Origin: Firm-13 sp037143795
Lineage (GTDB): Bacteria > Bacillota > Clostridia > Saccharofermentanales > Saccharofermentanaceae
DNA: 64,000 nucleotides
Direction of reading: 5' to 3'
Assembly: GCA_037143795.1 (NCBI GenBank)
Contig: JBAWXZ010000006.1
Span: 62,001-126,000 of the forward strand
Numbering within the stretch: the first letter of the stretch is position 1; each line of letters starts with the position of its first letter. Made by a program: the position numbers and the translations under genes. Of the stretch, positions 61,156 through 64,000 are shown one piece after another. The notes under the pieces were generated by a model. That model saw only the letters and a list, made by a program, of their open reading frames with translations, ran no database searches and was not told where the DNA came from.

Positions 61156-61491
61156 ATGTCAATTACATCGGATCTGCTTCGCGGCCATACGGATACGATT
61201 ATTCTTACTCTCCTTTTACATAAGGACAGTTACGGATATGAGATCAATAAATCAATCCAGGAGAAGACCGCCAACCGTTATGAACTCAAGGAAGCAACGC
61301 TCTATTCTGCGTTCCGCAGACTGGAAGAGGCGGGAATGATAGCATCATACTGGGGTGATGAGACGACAGGTGCAAGGCGAAGATACTATTCCATAACCGC
61401 ACTGGGCCGTCAGGTTTATCTTAAGAACAAAGTTGACTGGGAAGAGACTAAGGAGATCATTGATCAATTACTTAAGGAGGAAGCACAATGA
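61156..61491 (+). CDS. PadR family transcriptional regulator
   Basis: 111 aa. Winged helix DTIILTLLLHKDSYGYEINK, then ATLYSAFRRLEEAGMI and RRYYSITALGRQVY, a short C-terminal helix. It begins a three-gene operon of PadR, DUF1700-type and DUF4097-type proteins, a common Firmicutes module for membrane-stress or drug response. ATG 61156 is 8 nt after AGGAG. Overlaps the next gene in ATGA. Confidence 0.92.
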   Translation: MSITSDLLRGHTDTIILTLLLHKDSYGYEINKSIQEKTANRYELKEATLYSAFRRLEEAGMIASYWGDETTGARRRYYSITALGRQVYLKNKVDWEETKEIIDQLLKEEAQ

Positions 61492-62141
61492 ATGAAAGGA
61501 TTAAGACTCATGTGGAAAGCCTTTTCGCAGGCGCACCGCAGACACGCAAGGTTTTGGATCTGAAGGAAGAACTTCTGGCTAACCTGAACAGTAAATATGA
61601 TGATCTGATTTCCGGAGGATTTACTCCGGACGATGCTTACCGTACTGTAATTGCGGGCATCGGGGATATTTCGGAACTCGTACGGCAGATTCAGAATGAA
61701 TCCGCCTTCAACAGTCATTATTCGACGGAAGACAGGAAAAAGAGCGCGCTTCTCACTGCGATTGCGGTGGGGCTTTATATTCTTTCACCGGTATCCGTTA
61801 TCCTGTTTGACTCAGTTCTGCATCTTTATAATGCCGGTCCGATCATGATGTTTGTACTTGTTGCCGTAGCCACCGGACTCCTGATTTATAATGGAATGAC
61901 ACGGCCGAAATACGTCAAGGAAGACGAAACAATTGTTGAGGAATTTAAGCAGTGGAAAAGTGATACCAGTGAGAAAAGGCGCTTGATGAGATCAATATCT
62001 GCAGTACTATGGCCCTTGATTGTTGTGTTATATCTGGCTTTCAGCTTCTATTTCGGTGCATGGGCCTTTTCATGGATCATTTTCATTATCGGCATATTCA
62101 TCGAGGGGGTCATCAAACTTATTTTTGAATTGAAAGGATAA
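61488..62141 (+). CDS. DUF1700/permease-prefix membrane protein
   Basis: 217 aa. A cytoplasmic N-terminal helical domain (about 1-75, with KVLDLKEELLANLNSKYDDL and GFTPDDAYRTVIAGIGDI) of the permease prefix domain type, then two hydrophobic pairs (about 85-130 and 165-215). In such modules it is thought to be a membrane partner of the PadR regulator. No enzymatic motif. Confidence 0.8.
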   Translation: MNERIKTHVESLFAGAPQTRKVLDLKEELLANLNSKYDDLISGGFTPDDAYRTVIAGIGDISELVRQIQNESAFNSHYSTEDRKKSALLTAIAVGLYILSPVSVILFDSVLHLYNAGPIMMFVLVAVATGLLIYNGMTRPKYVKEDETIVEEFKQWKSDTSEKRRLMRSISAVLWPLIVVLYLAFSFYFGAWAFSWIIFIIGIFIEGVIKLIFELKG

Positions 62142-62146
62142 AAAAC

Positions 62147-63160
62147 ATGAAAACGCTCAAAATTATACAGTTAGTTGTATGGCTTGTAATTATTGCCTTT
62201 CTTTTGACAGTTATGCTTATGTTCACTTTTGGAAAAGTTAATCTTCCCCGCTTTATAAATAATGATAAGCAGGTCGTGCTTTTACAGCAATCTGAGAAGG
62301 TAAGCGGGATAACCGGAATAACAATGGACCTGTACAGCACGGATGTAGTTATCAAACCGTCTTCCACTGATGAAATTTCGATCACATACCGCGGCCCGGA
62401 GTCCCTGAAAGACAAAGTGGATATTGTAGTTTCCGTAAACAACGGGGAACTTACGATCAGGCAAAATAAGACACAGCAGTTCTTTTTCCTTTGGAATTTA
62501 ACCTCTAAAATTCTTGAAATCTCATTGCCTCAAAGCTACGCAGACAGTATCGACTTCAAAAACACATCCGGAAATATCGATATTTCGGGAGACTATCAAC
62601 TGTCTTCCTTCAGAAGCCAGCTGACGTCCGGTGATGTTAACCTGGAAAATATTACATGTCCCGATTTTTCGATAGGCTGCACATCAGGCAATGTGACTCT
62701 CGGAACCATTGATGCCCGGAATATCAAAATTACAATGACATCAGGCAATTTGAAAGCCGCCTCCATAACAGGAGACGGAAGTATCGAAACACTCTCAGGT
62801 GATATCCGTATTGACAGCCTTACCGGAAATGACCAGCTTTTCATGACATCCGGTAATGTCAATATTTCCTCTTTTTCAGGAAGCGGAAGTGTATCATGCT
62901 CCTCCGGTAATATTGACATTACTGTTGCAAAGTCATCGGGTGATTTCTCCGCCAGGACAAACTCGGGAAATGTGGATGTATCACTTGAAGCTGGTGTTTC
63001 CTATGCTATAGAGGCGAATTGTACCAGCGGAAGCGTCACAGCAAATTTTCCGATGAATTTCTCTGATAACAAAAATCATGCAAGCGGACAAGTCGGAAAT
63101 GCACAGGAGAACCAACTGGATGTAAGGACAACCTCGGGTAATATTCGTCTGTCGGCGTGA
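62147..63160 (+). CDS. DUF4097 family beta-strand repeat protein
   Basis: 337 aa. N-terminal transmembrane anchor (LVVWLVIIAFLLTVMLMF, about 9-26). The rest is a right-handed beta-helix-like stack of ~20-residue repeats with the recurring words TSGNI, TSGDV, TSGNV, SSGNI and NSGNV, as in DUF4097 (adhesin-like, LiaX/LiaG-like). In other Firmicutes such proteins monitor cell-envelope damage. Last gene of the PadR operon. Confidence 0.88.
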   Translation: MKTLKIIQLVVWLVIIAFLLTVMLMFTFGKVNLPRFINNDKQVVLLQQSEKVSGITGITMDLYSTDVVIKPSSTDEISITYRGPESLKDKVDIVVSVNNGELTIRQNKTQQFFFLWNLTSKILEISLPQSYADSIDFKNTSGNIDISGDYQLSSFRSQLTSGDVNLENITCPDFSIGCTSGNVTLGTIDARNIKITMTSGNLKAASITGDGSIETLSGDIRIDSLTGNDQLFMTSGNVNISSFSGSGSVSCSSGNIDITVAKSSGDFSARTNSGNVDVSLEAGVSYAIEANCTSGSVTANFPMNFSDNKNHASGQVGNAQENQLDVRTTSGNIRLSA

Positions 63161-63221
63161 AAAAGGATTAGTCCGCCTGAAACAAATGAAAATGACGGAA
63201 ATGAATAAGTAGAAATTGAGG

Positions 63222-63258
63222 ACAGCACGTTCTTTTTAAAGAGTATGTGCTGTTTTTA
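63222..63258 (+). terminator. Terminator of the PadR operon
   Basis: ACAGCAC (63222-63228) pairs with GTGCTGT (63247-63253), inner TCTTT/AAAGA pairs, then TTTTATC. Confidence 0.85.
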
Positions 63259-63373
63259 TCTGACGTTTTTATCACTAATAATATTTAAGTGATATAATAA
63301 AACTAAATGGATATAATAGTATTTTTATTTAATAAACATTATGATTCAAAAAAATGATTATAGGGGGTAGTGT

Positions 63374-64000
63374 ATGGTCCGTAAAAGGGAAGCTTTAGGA
63401 CTACGGATTCTGAATACGATTTTCTTTGTGCTCATGGTTGCCGTGAATATAATCGCAGAATGGTTACCCCTAAACAATATCACGACCGCACAGGTATCGG
63501 CGAAGCACGATACGCTTATGACACCTCCGGGATTTACTTTTATTATATGGGGCGTTATTTATTTGGGCCTTTTCTTATTTGTCCTTTACCAGAACGGTGT
63601 TTTTCTTAAAAGAGGTGAAGGTGAAAACCCTGATATCGTTCATGCAGTCAGCATCTTCTTTATCATTTCAAGCGCCGGAAATATCGCCTGGGTTATTGCA
63701 TGGCATTATGACTACATCGTCTTGTGTTTTGTGCTGATATTTGCCATATGGGGTTCCTTACTTTTAGCTTATATCCGGCTGCAGAAAGAAATCAAAAATA
63801 GAAGAGAACGGTTTTTCGTTCAGGTGCCGTTCAGTATTTATCTTGCATGGATTTCGATAGCAATGGCACCGAACCTGTTAGCAATGCTTAAGAGCTCAAC
63901 GGGATTTCTGGGTTTAACGGAATTGCAATGGACAATGGCGGCCGTTATTTGTCTTGCACTGTTTACTGAATATAATTTGTTCATGTTCAGGGATATTGCG
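63374..64000 (+). CDS. TspO/MBR-like tryptophan-rich membrane protein, C-terminus outside window
   Basis: 209 codons visible, open to the right edge. At least six hydrophobic segments. MTPPGFTFIIWGVIYLGLFL near residue 50 is the P-x-(F/W)-x-F-x-(I/V)-W signature of tryptophan-rich sensory and related proteins; further Trp in IAWVIAWHYDY and LAWISIAMAPNLLA. Longer than bacterial TspO (~160 aa), so it belongs to the extended branch. ATG 63374 has GGGGG 8 nt upstream. Role unknown. Confidence 0.75.
   Translation, partial: MVRKREALGLRILNTIFFVLMVAVNIIAEWLPLNNITTAQVSAKHDTLMTPPGFTFIIWGVIYLGLFLFVLYQNGVFLKRGEGENPDIVHAVSIFFIISSAGNIAWVIAWHYDYIVLCFVLIFAIWGSLLLAYIRLQKEIKNRRERFFVQVPFSIYLAWISIAMAPNLLAMLKSSTGFLGLTELQWTMAAVICLALFTEYNLFMFRDIA

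Noticed and set aside
1..64000. CRISPR arrays, rRNA genes, prophage structural genes
   Set aside because: No spaced repeats of CRISPR type, no rRNA sequence and no capsid, tail or terminase genes were found on either strand.

Overview
The window reads as about 15 kb of a mobile genetic element joined to about 49 kb of chromosome from a low-to-mid GC, anaerobic Gram-positive bacterium of the Clostridia (Firmicutes). Evidence for the host: strong AGGAGG ribosome sites, sigma-A type promoters, PadR and LytTR regulators, an NlpC/P60 and a glucosaminidase-type cell-wall enzyme, long-form HPF, a HydE maturase for [FeFe] hydrogenase, a cobalamin methionine synthase with a separate reactivation protein, and a water-forming-type NADH oxidase. 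I cannot name genus or species.

Mobile element (1-15001). It enters from outside the left edge and ends at the 3' end of a tRNA-Ser(GGA) gene at 15002. From left to right it carries an AbiEi/AbiEii type IV toxin-antitoxin pair (minus strand) with a promoter buried in an inverted repeat, a metallophosphoesterase, a candidate oriT, MobC and a MobA/VirD2-type relaxase, a complete agr quorum-sensing locus (agrCA on minus, agrBD on plus), a secreted two-cysteine protein, a decayed IS5-family transposase, a four-gene ABC transporter cassette, a DUF6076-like gene, a structured leader with two overlapping small ORFs, an excisionase and a tyrosine integrase. No conjugative coupling or secretion genes are visible, so it is best described as an integrative mobilizable element, or the end of a larger ICE. 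The AgrD precursor (6676-6792) has serine where nearly all AgrD peptides have the ring-forming cysteine, so its signal would be a lactone, not a thiolactone. This agr-on-a-mobilizable-element module is the most interesting system here.

Chromosome. 15.3-21.3 kb: DHA2-type drug efflux pump and a copper P-type ATPase, divergent, with palindromic operators between them, then a DUF4153 membrane protein. 21.3-36.9 kb: sulfur amino-acid metabolism, namely MetY, a cystathionine gamma-synthase/lyase, a MalY-type C-S lyase, cysteine synthase, the B12-dependent methionine synthase reactivation protein and MetH. Interspersed are methylglyoxal synthase next to a Crh-like HPr paralogue, HydE, TcdA, an HD hydrolase, an NlpC/P60 peptidase and NADH oxidase. 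37.0-44.5 kb: a duplicated class II aldolase, TrmB, GAPDH, a zinc-ribbon protein, HPF and PcrA. 44.5-55.2 kb: a dense plus-strand run with dGTPase, YfbR, a glucosaminidase, a cohesin-like surface protein, GtrA, FolC, a TPR membrane protein and threonine synthase. 55.3-64 kb: PadR regulator and PrfC on minus, then a NYN/OST-HTH protein, MalQ, an AEC transporter and a PadR-DUF1700-DUF4097 envelope-stress-type operon, ending in a truncated TspO-like membrane protein.

Non-coding structure of note: a 10-bp-period tandem repeat after hpf, a palindromic plus 39-bp tandem repeat element after cysK, 28-bp repeats beside the integrase (likely arm sites), and a long leader before cysK. No rRNA, CRISPR array or recognisable riboswitch was found.
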